In this document: in pieces, positions 22,899-35,146 of the stretch
How the letters are laid out: every line of letters starts with the position of its first letter
Position numbering within the stretch: the first letter of the stretch is position 1
From: Solen grandis
Taxonomy: Eukaryota > Mollusca > Bivalvia > Adapedonta > Solenidae
Assembly: GCA_021229015.1 (NCBI GenBank)
Contig: CM037783.1
Location: 22,542,608-22,606,607, forward strand
Length of the DNA: 64,000 nt
Direction of reading: 5' to 3'
Program-made: the position numbers and the translations under genes
Notes under the pieces: generated by a model
What the model was told of the DNA's origin: nothing
What the model saw: the letters and a program-made list of their open reading frames with translations, nothing else
Databases searched by the model: none

Positions 22899-24019
22899 AG
22901 CTTGACTGTTAGAAGAATATGAGAGCTATTGCAGTCACCCTTGTGTCAGCGTCGGTGTTGGCGTTGCAGCTTTTGGTTAAAGTTTTGCATGCAAGTTACT
23001 ATCAACCTTATATCTCAATAACCATTTATGGTATTGACTTAAAAGTTTATGAATATATTAAGGGGCATCAGACGACCAATGTAGATAATTCTTGATTGAA
23101 TTTATTTAATATAAATCATGGCCCCTTTTGAACTTAGAAATTTTCATTAAAGTTTTGCAAGCAATAGAAATTTGGTTAAAGTTTTGCATGCAGGCTACTA
23201 TTTAGCTTGTATCTCAATAACCATTGAAAGTTTAAGAATATGTTTAGAGGCATCAGACAACCAAGGTAGATAACTCTTGATGGAATATATTACAAGTTAT
23301 GGCCCTTTTTAACTTAGAAATTTTGGTTAAAGATTTGCAGGCAAGGTACTCTCATGCTTATATCTCAGAGTCCAGGCATGGGATTGATTTGAAACATCTT
23401 TAATATGTTTAGGGGTATCATACTATCAAGAAGATAACTCTTGATGGAATATATTACAAATTTCGGTCCCTTTTTAACTTAGAATTTTGGTTAAAGTTTT
23501 GCATGCAAGGAATTTCATGCTTATATTTCAGTAACCAGGCATAAGGTTGATTTGAAACTTCTTTAATATGTTCAGTAGTATCATACTCTAGTGGCAGATT
23601 AGGGCTACTCTACTCTTTGACTTAGACTTTTTGGTTAAAGTTTTACATGCCAGCTACTATCCAGCTTTTGCCTCAGAAATTGTTTATATTATTGACTAGA
23701 AAGTTTGGGAGTGTGTTCAGGGGCGTCAGAAAACCAAGGAGGATAACTCTTGGACTGAATTTTATACAAATTATAACCTTTTCTAACTTGGATTTTTGGT
23801 TAAAGTTTTGCATGCAGTGTTATTAATGCTTATGTCTCAGGAACTAGGCATGATTTTAGACTTCATAAACAAATTTAGGGGTATTAGACTATCAAGGTAT
23901 TTCATTTTTGACTATTATTATATACAGGGTATATAGAGGGAAAAAATTAAAATAGATTTCCATTGATTTACTGACAATCATTTTGAATAGTTGAGCATGC
24001 TGTCCTCTGACAGCTCTTG
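22899..24019 (+). mobile_element. Hairpin-ended repeat with about 160-bp modules in intron 3
   Basis: The head includes 'agcttgactgttagaagaat' and a GTGTCAGCGTCGGTGTTGGC tract. Modules are marked by 'tttggttaaagttttgcatg' at about 22974, 23170, 23322, 23484, 23632 and 23805 (mean near 160). The tail hairpin GCTGTCCTCTGACAGC is followed directly by T and CTTG|TA (24016-24019). Degraded, non-coding. Confidence 0.6.
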
Positions 24020-24928
24020 TATTTTTAGATGAATTGACAAAAAAAAAAGTGTTTTGCAACAGTAGTAGCCCGAATGCTATGAAAAAAAGTTTAGGGTCAG
24101 TGCAAAAAAAAAAAAGAGTTGGTCAGGTGAATGGAAACAAGTCAATTCTTTATTACACCTAATTGAAATAGGGATTTGTGTTCCGGAGGAGGCTTTCAAA
24201 AGTGTCTGAAAACTGATTATCAGACATAGTCAAAAAAGTAATTTCTGTTCAGGGCTCTTGCTCTCCATTTTTTAGTGTCATTATGGGGAACCATTTCCTC
24301 AGCTAAAAAGTTTTTAAAGCAAAATTCCCATACAATCAAAAAATATAAGAGCTCATATAAATAACAAGAATGGTCAAGTGGTAGATTGTAGTTCAATAAA
24401 ATTGTACTGTATACCTTATGTAGTTGGTTTCTATTTCACTTTTAATCAATAATGCAATAAAGGATAGGCTTCTGATGAAACCTGTTTTAATAACCAAGAT
24501 CCGACTACAATACAAACTTTAAAAATCTTCTTCTCTGAATTTGTTCATAAGTATTCAGTGTTATTTGGTAGAAAAAATCTCAGGCTTTATTTTCACTAAC
24601 AGTACATTGCACTACACAAAACATTAAAAAAAAACCAGAAAAAAACCCCCCAAAAACTTACATATTCCTGAACACCAAATAACTGGAATATTTGATTACT
24701 GGTACTTAATTAAGTTGACCTGAACAATTCCCATACTTAAAAAACAATATTTGCTTAAAAAAAGGGGGGGGGAGATATTTGGGCTTTTTTATAGGAGAAA
24801 CATATTCAATGAAAGGCACCCAAAGGATTTAAGTATAACTTAAAGTAAGAGGAATAACAGCTAAACCTCTCAACAAAAAATGTCAAAACTAATTACTGAT
24901 GTTAAGGGTCACCTGGTAATATCCCAAA

Positions 24929-25505
24929 TGACTAATACTGTAGTACTGATAATAATGTTGAGGCAAAAAGTTAAATGACTAATACTGTAGTACTGATAAT
25001 TCTGTTGAGGTAAAAGGTTAAATGACATATATACTGTGTAAAGTTAAATGATAATATATGTATGTAGGTAAAAGGTTAAATGACTAATACTGTAGTACTG
25101 ATAATTCTGTTGAGGTAAAAGGTTAAATGACTAATACTGTAGTACTGATAATAATGTTGAGGTAAAAGGTTAAATGACTAATACTGTAGTACTGATAATT
25201 CTGTTGAGGTAAAAGGTTAAATGACTAATACTGTAGTACTGATAATAATGTTGAGGTAAAAGGTTAAATGACTAATACTGTAGTACTGATATTAATGTTG
25301 AGGTAAAAGGTTAAATAACTAATACTGTAGTACTGATTATTCTGTTGAGGTAAAAGGTTAAATGACTAATACTGTAGTACTGATAATAATGTTGAGGTAA
25401 AAGGTTAAATGACTAATACTGTAGTACTGATAATAATGTTGAGGTAAAAGGTTAAATGACTAATACTGTAGTACTGATAATAATGTTGAGGTAAAAGGTT
25501 AAATG
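24929..25505 (+). repeat. 47-bp minisatellite, about 11 copies, ending 25 bp before exon 4
   Basis: The unit combines 'tgactaatactgtagtactg', 'ataataatgttgaggtaaaa' and 'ggttaaa'. Two variants (ataataatg / ataattctg) partly alternate, suggesting 94-bp dimers. One degenerate stretch (25022-25078) interrupts the array. Each unit contains a branch-site-like CTAAT, CTGTAG and a donor-like GAGGTAAAA. Confidence 0.85.
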
Positions 25506-25530
25506 TATTATTTGTGACATGATTTTGTAG

Positions 25531-25611
25531 GTAATGGAGCTTGCACCCCCTGTCCAGCCAACTCGACTTCGCTGGTTACTGGAGCCTCCAACTCAAATCA
25601 GTGTGATACAA
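25531..25611 (+). CDS. Receptor-like gene, exon 4: second half of module 3
   Basis: The acceptor ATTTTGTAG ends at 25530 and the donor ACAA|GTAAGC follows. Length is 81 nt, phase 1-1. It encodes NGACTPCPANSTSLVTGASN then SNQCDT, completing the module begun in exon 3 (CTPCP and terminal C). NST is a potential glycosylation site. Confidence 0.8.
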
Positions 25612-26088
25612 GTAAGCAAGGTTTTTTGATGTGAGGAAATATTTGCTTAACCCATCCTTAGATATACTGTCTGAAAGAAGAAATTTCAAAATTAGAGTTA
25701 CCTTGTCTTTAAAAGTACTTTTTGAAAGGAGGACTTGATAATATATTTAAAAGAAGGTAATCCATCCTTCATTAAATCATAATCATGATTCTTCAAATGT
25801 GTAAAAAGACTTCATTGCAAATGCAAGCATCCATTAATTTGGGAGTTATAGGCTCTTTTGCTCAAAGTTTATAAAGGATTGCATTTATTATAAAATTCCC
25901 CTGATCACTTGATGGACCACGATCACAATGGCATGATGGATGGATTACCTTAAAGAGTTTGACATTTTATCTGTAAGGTAGGGTTAACATTGTTCATTGT
26001 GAGAGGATGTGCAAGTTTCTCAATTTGCCCAGGTCTTTAAGAATTTTTTCTATAAGTAAATACATTTTTGTACTCTCTGTCTTTACAG

Positions 26089-26253
26089 TTGTGTGTTCGG
26101 CTGGGACGTTCAGGCAACCATCCCAAAAGACTGAATGCACACCATGCCCTTTGAACCAGTTTCAGCCCGACATTGGGACCACTTCCTGTCTCAACTGTTC
26201 TCAAGGCAATATTACTATGCAGACTGGCTCCGTCAACGTTGACCAGTGTGTTC
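26089..26253 (+). CDS. Receptor-like gene, exon 5: cysteine-rich module 4
   Basis: The acceptor CTTTACAG ends at 26088 and the donor TTC|GTAAGT follows. Length is 165 nt, phase 1-1. It encodes VCSAGTFRQPSQKTECTPCP to VNVDQCV with the standard cysteine order. NCS and NIT are potential glycosylation sites. Confidence 0.85.
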
Positions 26254-26383
26254 GTAAGTATAGGCCCATAGATTTGATCTGCATGCAGCTTTTGCAAGAT
26301 TTGATGGTGGAATATCTTAGAACTGTAATTATACACTTGCAAACAAATGTTTCAGGAGGTATACTGAAATCACCATGTTGATT

Positions 26384-26430
26384 GATTGGTTGGTTGGTTG
26401 GTTGGTTGGTCGGTCGGTCGGTCGGTCTTT
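26384..26430. repeat. TTGG/TCGG microsatellite
   Basis: TTGG units grade into TCGG units. Neighbouring text with recurring 'cccaaaa.tgaatt' and 'gggtctgatgggtcaaggtc' (26440-26830) is a degenerate molluscan repeat. Confidence 0.6.
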
Positions 26431-26849
26431 CTTTCTGTCCCCCAAAAGGAATTTTTTCCATAACTTTTGTCATAATTAAACAACATATCTTGACCATGAT
26501 GTGGGACATGTTTACATTGTGTGAAGATAAAGCTCTGATATTGCTTTTGTTGCTGCTTACCGTCTGTCCCAAAATAGAATTTTCTTTTGTCAAGAATGTG
26601 ATATGACATTCAAGTTTGGTACTTAATTTTGTATACTTTGTGTAGAGATAAAGCTTAGATGTACTATTTGGGTCTGATAGGTCGAGGTCACTGATACTAA
26701 AATTAGGTTATCCCCCAAAACTGAATTAATGAGCTATTGTAATCTAGTTTGGAACTCATATAGTTTGTGTGAAAATAAAGTCTTGGTAAGTGTTGGGGTG
26801 TGATGGGTCAAGGTCACTATTACTAAAAATGGACTTCATTATATTAATA

Positions 26850-27030
26850 ATGTTAGTTTGTTTGTTTGTTGGGTTTAATGTTCCACCGACAGTATTTCAG
26901 ACATTTGGAGATGATGTCTACTTGAGACAGATTTAGTGCTGCCATACTGCAGTATCACGCCGTAGACATGTGGCATACCACACTCAGTCACGTTATCCTG
27001 ACACTGGGCCAACCAGTCCTGGAACTGCCC
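26850..27030 (-). repeat. SINE-tail-like fragment
   Basis: 'tgtttgttgggtttaatgtt' and 'cgacagtatttcagacat' are the complement of the tail 'ATGACTGAAATACTG...TTAAACCCAACAAACA' seen in bivalve SINEs and partly in the copy at 42437-42674. The remainder is not assigned. Confidence 0.4.
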
Positions 27031-27463
27031 TTAATATCCTTTAACATGAATAAGATGTTTTAGCAATGTTTTGAACATATCTATATTTTAGAGCAGGTGA
27101 AGGTGATCAGCACAACAACAGTGGGTTACCTTGATCTATTATTAACACAACATTTTTGACCCTCACCAAGGTCTTCTTCAGGGTACAAAAAAATGTAACA
27201 AATCAAGGCGCTTTTTGATCATGTGATACAGATATAAATAAAAATAATTTTCTAAAAATAGATTGTTACTAAGTTATGCATGCTAAAAATAGTTGTACAT
27301 GTATAAATAGACATATACATAAAAGAGATTAGTATGTATACCTTTAAAATAAATATACAAAAATATATCTTAAATTTTACAAAATATATATTATAAAAAG
27401 AATGTATTGTCACAGTTTTATTATAATCTACTTCCTTGTTTTTGTCCTGTAAATTGTATCTGT

Positions 27464-29309
27464 GCTGCTGCGGGTAGATGCCGTCTGCTGGTAGATGCTG
27501 TCTGCTGGTGGATGCCATCTGCTGGTGGATGTTGTCTGCTGGTGAATGTTGTCTGCTGGTGGATGCCTCTGCTGGTGGATGTCGTCTGCTGGTGGATGTT
27601 GTCTGCTGGTAGATGTTGTCTGCTGGTGGATGTCATCTGCTGGTGGATGTTGTCTGCTGGTGGATGCCATCTGCTGGTGGATGTGGTCTGCTGGTGGATG
27701 TCATCTGCTGGTGGATGTCGTCTGCAGGTGGATGCTGTCTGCTGGTAGATGTTGTCTGCTGGTGGATGCTGTCTTCTAGTGGATGCCCTCTGCTGGTGGA
27801 TGTCATCTGCTGGTGGGTGCGGTCTGCTGGTGGATGTCGTCTGCTGGTGGATGCGGTCTGCTGGTAGATGCTGTCTGCTGGTAGATGCTGTCTGCTGGTG
27901 GATGCCATCTGCTGGTGGATGTCATCTGCTGGTGGGTGTCATCTGCTGGTGGATGTCATCTGCTGGTGGATGCCATCTGCTGGTGGATGCCATATTCTGG
28001 TGGATGCCATCTGCTGGTGGATGTCGTCTTCTGGTGGATGCTGTCTGCTGGTAGATGTTGTCTGCTGGTGGATGCTGTCTTCTGGTGGATGCCCTCTGCT
28101 GGTGGATGTCATCTGCTGGTGGATGCGGTCTGCTGGTGGATGTCGTCTGCTGGTAGATGCTGTCTGCTGGTAGATGCTGTCTGCTGGTGGATGCCATCTG
28201 CTGGTGGATGTGGTCTGCTGGTGGATGTCATCTGCTGGTGGATGTCATCTGCTGGTGGATGTGGTCTGCTGGTGGATGTTGTCTGCTGGTGGATGTGGTC
28301 TGCTGGTGGATGCTGTCTGCTGGTGGATGCTGTCTGCTGGTGGATGTCATCTGCTGGTGGATGTGGTCTGCTGGTGGATGTCGTCTGCTGGTGGATGTGG
28401 TCTGCTGGTGGATGCCATCTGCTGGTGGATGTCATCTGCTGGTGGATGTGGTCTGCTGGTGGATGTCGTCTGCTGGTGGAAGCGGTCTGCTGGTAGATGC
28501 TGTCTTCTGGTGGATGCCCTCTGCTGGTGGATGTCATCTGCTGGTGGATGTGGTCTGCTGGTGGATGTCATCTGCTGGTGGATGCGATCTGCTGGTGGAT
28601 GTGGTCTGCTGGTGGATGTCGTCTGCTGGTGGATGTCATCTGCTGGTGGATGTGGTCTGCTGGTGGATGTCGTCTGCTGGTGGATGCCGTCTGCTGGTGG
28701 ATGCTGTCTGCTGGTGGATGTGGTCTGCTGGTGGATGCTGTCTGCTGTTGGATGTCGTCTGCTGGTGTATGCTGTCTTCTGGTAGATGCTGTCTGCTGGT
28801 AGATGTTGTCTGCTGGTGGATGTTGTCTGCTGGTAGTGTTGTTCAGGGATGTTGTCTACTGGTAGATGCCGTCTGCTGGTGGATGTTGTCTGCTAGGGAT
28901 GTTGTCTGCTTGTGGTCTGCTGGTGGATGTCATCTGCTGGTGGATGTGGTCTGCTGGTGGATGTTGTCTGCTGGTGATGTTGTCTGCTGGTGGATGTTGT
29001 CTGCTGGTAGATGTTGTCTGCTGGTGGATGCCGTCTGCTGGTGGATGTTGTCTGCTGGTAGATGTTGTCTGCTAGGGATGTTGTCTGCTGGTAGATGCCG
29101 TCTGCTGGTGGATGTTGTCTGCTGGTGGATGAGGTCTGCTGGTAGATGCTGTCTGCTGGTGGATGTTGTCTGCTGGTAGATGTCGTCTGCTGGTGGATGA
29201 GGTCTGCTGGTAGATGCTGTCTGCTGGTGGATGCCGTCTGCTGGTGGATGCCGTCTGCTGGTGGATGCTGTCTGCTGGTGGATGCTGTCTTCTGGTGGAT
29301 GTCGTCTCT
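27464..29309 (+). repeat. 17-bp minisatellite, about 108 copies
   Basis: The unit is GCTGGTGGATGYYRTCT (17 nt), in intron 5. Because 17 is not a multiple of 3 and the unit lacks stops in any frame, long open frames appear on both strands (up to 340 codons on plus); these are not genes. Most units contain the octamer GCTGGTGG. A locally rearranged zone at about 28830-28925 and 29070-29085 has shortened units (GCTAGGGATGTTGTCT). Confidence 0.95.
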
Positions 29310-30457
29310 AGTTTGTTGTTTGTTGTGGATGCTCTTGCAGTACTCTTTATTACAATGTTTTGAACATATCTATATCTTGTGTGAAAGGATAATAATATTA
29401 AGGTACATTTTTGACTCATTCATCATGAGAATTGTTCTTTAACTTAAATTCATAGTTACTGTTTTCAACATTTAGAACATACTTCCATACTGTGACAGAG
29501 AAGTATGCGGAAGTACGAGTCACCTCTGTGACAGTTGTAGTTATCATTTGTCAAATTCCGATTGTCATACTGGTCTTTACCCTTTAAGTAATTGACTGTT
29601 GAGTTCTTACCTAATATTGTTTGAAAGAAATTGGTTATTTTTCTTGGAAAAGTAATTAATCGACCGTATTTCTCAAATGTGTAACCAAAATCCAATTAAT
29701 TGGTGTCATCATCATCTCAAAACCTTTTTAAAAAACAAATATACGGCACTGACTTGCACCATAAAAGTTGAAACTAGCTAGAAGAGTCACTATATTGTAA
29801 AGGTTGTTCTGTAGCCTGGAATAAGTAACCAGAGACATAAATAATTTTCAGCACCAAGACCTTTCAAACAAATACATATCCTCACACACATTTTTCTATG
29901 CATTTATCCTAATAACAACCTCTTTCATGATACTGAAAGTTAACAAAATTTAACAAGTAGGATTCCCTTATTTTCAAATTGACTGTATAAGAGTTTTGCT
30001 GAATTCAAAGAGTATTAAGTAAGAATTCACTGTACTAAGCTAATCAATGAAGGGACTGTCCAGTAACTCAGAACTTCAGGTTTAGTGGGGTATTTATTTT
30101 GTTAAAACTGCTGCCTCTTGCATTATTTTACAAGAATACCGGGAATATTGAAGATAAATGGGTATTTTCAGTAAAATGAATGTTTGTTCAACTTTCAAAG
30201 GGAATAATTTTGTTTTCAATATTAGTCAATAAATTACTGTAAAAATTAATCCTTCATCTCGGCCAAGTGTGCAATTCTTTCCTGGCATATGATAGAGAAT
30301 AGATTGGTGTGTACTGTTGTGGGGGGGGGGGGGGAATGACTTTCAATCAAGCACCTATGATACTGAAGATTCATACAAAACACAATAAAATGTTGTACAT
30401 TTTCAAAGAAAGCCAGTGACTGCTTTTGAGGTTTCAGCAACAAGTTGTATATTTCAG
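29310..30457. other. Rest of intron 5, no gene seen
   Basis: AT-rich sequence with a G run (30321-30333). No exon or recognisable element. Confidence 0.5.
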
Positions 30458-30625
30458 CATTGTGCCAGGCAGGTCAGCAGTACAATCCCTCAACAAAGAC
30501 TTGCTCCCCATGTCCAGTGGGTGCCTACAAAGTTTCAGCAGGAAATGTCAACAATTGCACCAGCTGCTCTACAAACTTCACAACCCTGTCAGAGGGCTCG
30601 ACTTCAGCGAACAACTGCTCAGAAG
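30458..30625 (+). CDS. Receptor-like gene, exon 6: cysteine-rich module 5
   Basis: The acceptor ATATTTCAG ends at 30457 and the donor AAG|GTAAGC follows. Length is 168 nt, phase 1-1. It encodes LCQAGQQYNPSTKTCSPCPV through STSANNCSE, a full module. NCT, NFT and NCS are potential glycosylation sites. Confidence 0.85.
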
Positions 30626-32310
30626 GTAAGCCAATGACACAATGACTGAGTCTTTATCTTTTATGTTGAGAGGTTGTGTTCAATGACTCCAAATACAAAG
30701 GATCAGAGTTAAAGGGCTGCTTTAGATTCTTAAATGACTTCTCTTGGAAGGGATCTTTTCAATATTTACAAATACAAGGGTTGTTTTTAAAGTTTGTTGA
30801 ATTGTAATCAGACAGAGTATAGTTGAGGCAGCATGCAATAAAATAGTCATACATAAACTTGAACAATTATTTGATCTTGGAAAACCAGCTGCATATACAT
30901 AAAAATAACAACTGAAATATAAATATGAAATGCATACCAGGAGCATGTCAATGTCAAAATGACGTTGCTAAAACATCAAGTATCGTGTAAGTAAAGTGAT
31001 TGCTGCACCTGTCCACATTATCACATGCAAGATGAATGCACTTTGTCATGTCTGCTGATCCATTTGCTGTTTGTTTCTATATAATGATGCTACAATAATG
31101 TGAGTCTTTTATAAGTAAATTCAGCAACTAAATTATAGGTAATTCCATGTACAATCACCAGTTTTGCTATCTAGAACCTTTTTGCTTTAGGACCATTTGG
31201 TCCAAGAAGAAAATTAAAAAAAACATATGTTTGCCGGCACTTTCCTGGATTCTTCCTTCATTGTGGATGGTAAGTGTAGGGTTTTCCATTTGGATGACAT
31301 AGCTGTAGTCATCAGATGATATCAGCCATATCTCTTCCGAATTGATAATTATGTGCAAAAATCAGTCACCTTCAGCCTTGTTGTGGTTAGGAAACAATTT
31401 GGAACATCACACTCGGTGTTCCTTTTCATTGTCTGTGAATTATCAGTGTACATGTAAAAAACGTGCACCAACTTCTGACAAGTTCATTTCTCATCCATTC
31501 CTAGAGCCCAAAATAAAGCATACCCTGGCAGATTCTGGTACATCTTTTTGCCAGATATTTTAGGTTAACAGAGGGGTTGCACATTATATGATGATATACA
31601 GGTTTTCAGTTGTTTTATTCCATCTAACTCCAAGCCAATTAATATGATAATATGCCATAAAGTCTATACCAGAATAAACAATACCAGGTTACTGCTTTTG
31701 TTTTATTAGTTACTATACTGTTAAATTTTATGACTAAATGATCGCAAGAAAATAAATCAGCATGATGAAAGCTGTTTTTGATGCAAATAAGTTTATGTTC
31801 TGGGATCTCACAATGTACAGGAGAAAAATGTTAGGAAATGTCTGTTAGTTGGAAGAATTTTGACAGGTGACATTGGTCTCCAGTTGTTATTTAGAATGCA
31901 GGGACACGGTTGAGAAATGTCATTTTATGAGAATATGTCACCTTACCCTACCCCTCCTTAATGTAACTGTCCATTGGTAATTTTATGCTATGTAAATAGA
32001 CATTTTACCGTATGTCCAACAGCATGAATTTCAAAACAGCATTTCTTCTTACATGATGTTAAAGGTGATTTTATTTTTAATAAGATACCCTGAAAAGTAA
32101 GGTGCGCCCTATATGGTGCTGCACCTAATCTGCCAGTGTATAGTTACGGTATCAAGCTCATTAGCAATAGCCCTAATTGTTGTCTTTCTATCTTTATTAA
32201 GCAAGTCCTTAACAGAACAAGTTACAATAGATGGTCAGTAATCTATGGGATTGTCCTGGATTGACTCTCTCTCTGCTCCTAAAATGTGAGTGTCATCATA
32301 CCCTCAGATA
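30626..32310. other. First part of intron 6, no gene seen
   Basis: AT-rich, no supported exon or clear repeat. It includes phrases such as 'ggtgcgccctatatggtgct' that look like old repeat remnants. Confidence 0.4.
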
Positions 32311-34590
32311 CAAAGTATATAAGGGCTATGTTGGAGTCACATCAGTCCATCTGTGTGTCCGTCCGCCTGTAGACTTGGTTTGTCAGCCCTATTTCTCAGA
32401 TACCTTTGCTCGGATTTTGATGAAAATTTACATAACTGATTATAAGTACCAGTAGCCTTGATTGGCATATTGTTTGCACATTATGATCGGCTTGATTTTA
32501 ATTGAGTTTTGACCCTTTGTTTAATATATTTTATCTCTTCTATTTCTCACTATCTGTGGTTTAATTTTTATTTAACTTCACAGCATTGATAAGTACCAAG
32601 CCTTGTTGTGCATATTGTTGGCATGTCTTGATCAGCTGGATTTTAAATAGTTATGGCCCTTTGATAAATTTATAGAATATATTTTGTCCACAGTACTTTT
32701 TGGCTACCAATGGTCTGATTTTAATTTAATTAACTAAGCCTAATTGTGTAAGGTTTTAAATGAGTTATGACCCTTTGTTATATAAATTATTATATTTTGT
32801 ACACACTATTGTTTGGCTACTAATGGTCTGATTTTTATTTAATTTCACATTGTCAGTAAGTACCCAGTCTAGTTGCACATATCGTTTGAACATTATGATC
32901 AACTTGATTTTGTATGAGTTACCTTTATTATATTTATAAAAGATGTTTTGTCCAATCTATATCTGAGCTACCATTGGCCAGACTTTCATTTAACTTCACT
33001 ATTATCATAAATAAAAAGCCTACTTGATCATATGGTAGGAATGTCTTGCATAGTTCATTTTCCATTGAGCTATGCCCCTTTGTAATATTTCTTGAATATA
33101 TTGCTTTATTTCTCAGCTACGATTGGTCAGATTTTGATTTAACTTCACAGCATTTATAATTTCAAATGTTATTTGCACCTATCTTTGGCATGTCTTAATC
33201 AGCTTAAATATAATTGAGTTATAGCCCTTTTTGTGTCGCCTGCATAGCATGGCAGACACATAGGGATCACTTTGTCCGTCGTCGTCGTCGTCGTCGTCGT
33301 CGGCGTCGTCGGCGTCACACTTTCTTGTCCGGAGCATAACTCGAAAAGTATTTGAGGTATCACCTTGAAACTTAAAACATGGATAGATCACATTGAGGTG
33401 GAGTGCAGTGCACAAGAATGATAACTCTGACTTTCGTATTTTCTGAGTTATTACCCTTTGTTGATTCTGAGATTTTATTTTTGTCCGGACCATAACTCAA
33501 AAAGTATTTGAGGTATCACCTTGAAACTTAAAACATGGATAGATCACATTGAGGTGGAGTGCAGTGCACAAGAATGAAAAAATTTGGTGCTGACTTAAAA
33601 CTTTATAGATGATAGATCTCATTGAAGAGGAGTGCAGTTCACATAAATGATAACTCTCACTTTCTTTTCTCCTGAGTTATTGTCCTTTGTTGATTCTCAG
33701 TCTTTATTTTTGTCAGGAGCATAACATAAAAAGTATTTGAGATATTGCTTTGAAACTTCATAGATGGAAAGATCTCATGGATTTGTAGTGCAGTGCATAA
33801 GAATGATAACTCTTTAAAAAGGTTGAGTGCAGTGCACATGAATGATAACTATGTTTCTCTTTTTCCTTGAGTTATTGCCCTTTGTTGATACTCAGACTTC
33901 ATTTTTGTCTGGAGCATAACACGAAAAGTATTTGAGGTATTACTTTGAAACCTCACAGGTGGAAAGATCTCATGGAGTGCATTGTGCAAGAATGATAACT
34001 GTTGTATTTTTGGAGTAATTTCCCTTTGTTTATTTTTTTGGATGTAATTCTTGTGTGGTGCATAACTTGTAAAGTGTTGCCTTAAACATTTATAGTAGAT
34101 AGATCTCATTGGTCTGAGTGCAGTACACAAGAATGATAACTCAATAATGATAATGATGACTACAAACTTGCAACATATATATAATTAACGTCATAAGTGC
34201 TTAATGACGTCATAATTTTTCTTACAGTTAATGTTTTGAATTCATAGTCATTCTGACACTCCTCTGATGAAGACTGTATAGTCAAAAGTGCTCGGGAAAA
34301 TTATTACATATTGCACTGTTTGATTTCCCCCCCCCTTGACCTTTTCTGATGAAGATTTTAATATGTGTGTGTGTGTGTTTATTTTGTACCTCACAAAATA
34401 GATTATGCTTTATCAATAATTTGTCAAAAGATCGATTTTCTAGTCAATTCTTTCATCAAACATGCTTAAATGCAGGCGACACAAGTGTTCCGAGGAACAC
34501 CCACATCTAGTTATATTTATCTAATATTTTTGTCTGTGATTAATGTATGAGTGTATCAGACCACTAACTATTCTTTTTATGTGTGTTTTT
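32311..34590 (+). mobile_element. Degraded hairpin-type repeat hosting a family C insertion
   Basis: The head-like 'gtatataagggctatgttgg' and GTGTGTCCGTCCGCCTG resemble the family B head. Modules of about 150-160 bp contain 'gttatggccctttg', 'atatattttgtccac' and 'ggtctgattttaatttaa'. At 33231 the module stops at 'tagcccttttt' and continues after the insert at 34511 with 'ttatatttatctaatatttt', matching an uninterrupted unit. The right end is not defined. Confidence 0.5.
33233..34510 (+). mobile_element. Hairpin-ended repeat, family C
   Basis: The head GTGTCGCCTGCATAGCATGG is followed by a (GTC)n tract (33277-33312). The tail has TGCAGGCGACAC, which is complementary to the head, then the hairpin GTGTTCCGAGGAACAC, CCACAT and CTAG|TT (34507-34510). 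The first modules are 154 bp apart ('ttgtccgga.cataactc'); later ones are degraded. Inserted in the repeat at 32311-34590. Confidence 0.7.
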
Positions 34591-34727
34591 ATTTTTATCC
34601 TTCAGCTGTGTCAAGGCTGTCTTTGACATGGTCTCAGTAACTATGACAAAGCAGTTCATAATCTGCACTGATAGTTCTTGTCTATTTATAAGATGATTGA
34701 TGCTTTTCTGTTTTTTTTATCAAATAG

Positions 34728-34895
34728 TCGTCTGTTTACCGGGAACCTATTCCAAGATCAACTCAGGACGAGTTATTTGTGAGGTTTGCCTTGTTGGTTC
34801 ATACAGTGATGTAAAGAGGGCATCATCTTGTTCTTCCTGCCCCTCTGGCACCACAACTCAGTATAATGGAACAGATAGCAATCTGAAATGTATTG
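34728..34895 (+). CDS. Receptor-like gene, exon 7: cysteine-rich module 6
   Basis: The acceptor CAAATAG ends at 34727 and the donor TTG|GTAAGA follows. Length is 168 nt, phase 1-1. It encodes VCLPGTYSKINSGRVICEVC through NLKCI, a full module with CEVC and CSSCP pairs. NGT is a potential glycosylation site. Confidence 0.85.
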
Positions 34896-35146
34896 GTAAG
34901 ACATACTTTATTAGTCCTGAAGTGGAAACTATAATAGCCGTTTTAATCCTTTATCTCATGAATATTCATAGAGAAATTTATAACTTTATGAATATGTTGA
35001 TTTACTGACCTTTAAATGGTTTATGAAATGACAGATTTTTTTATTTGGTAAATGATAAATGTCCTTTCTGACAGTCATAAACCATGATAAATGTGTCCTA
35101 AATACATTTAACTCTTTTTGACAGACTAAACCTTAGTAAATGTTTC

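Noticed and set aside
24929..25505. Regular 47-bp array considered as CRISPR-like
   Set aside because: The whole unit is repeated with no variable spacers, in a eukaryotic intron; it is a minisatellite.
26201..26593. 130-codon minus-strand open frame
   Set aside because: It overlaps exon 5 of the well-supported plus-strand gene and a TTGG microsatellite; it is a shadow frame.
27407..29442. Overlapping open frames of 70-340 codons on both strands (CWWM/LLVD and QQTTSTSR-type repeats)
   Set aside because: They are translations of a stop-free 17-bp tandem repeat in every frame; they have no start context, splice logic or non-repeat sequence.
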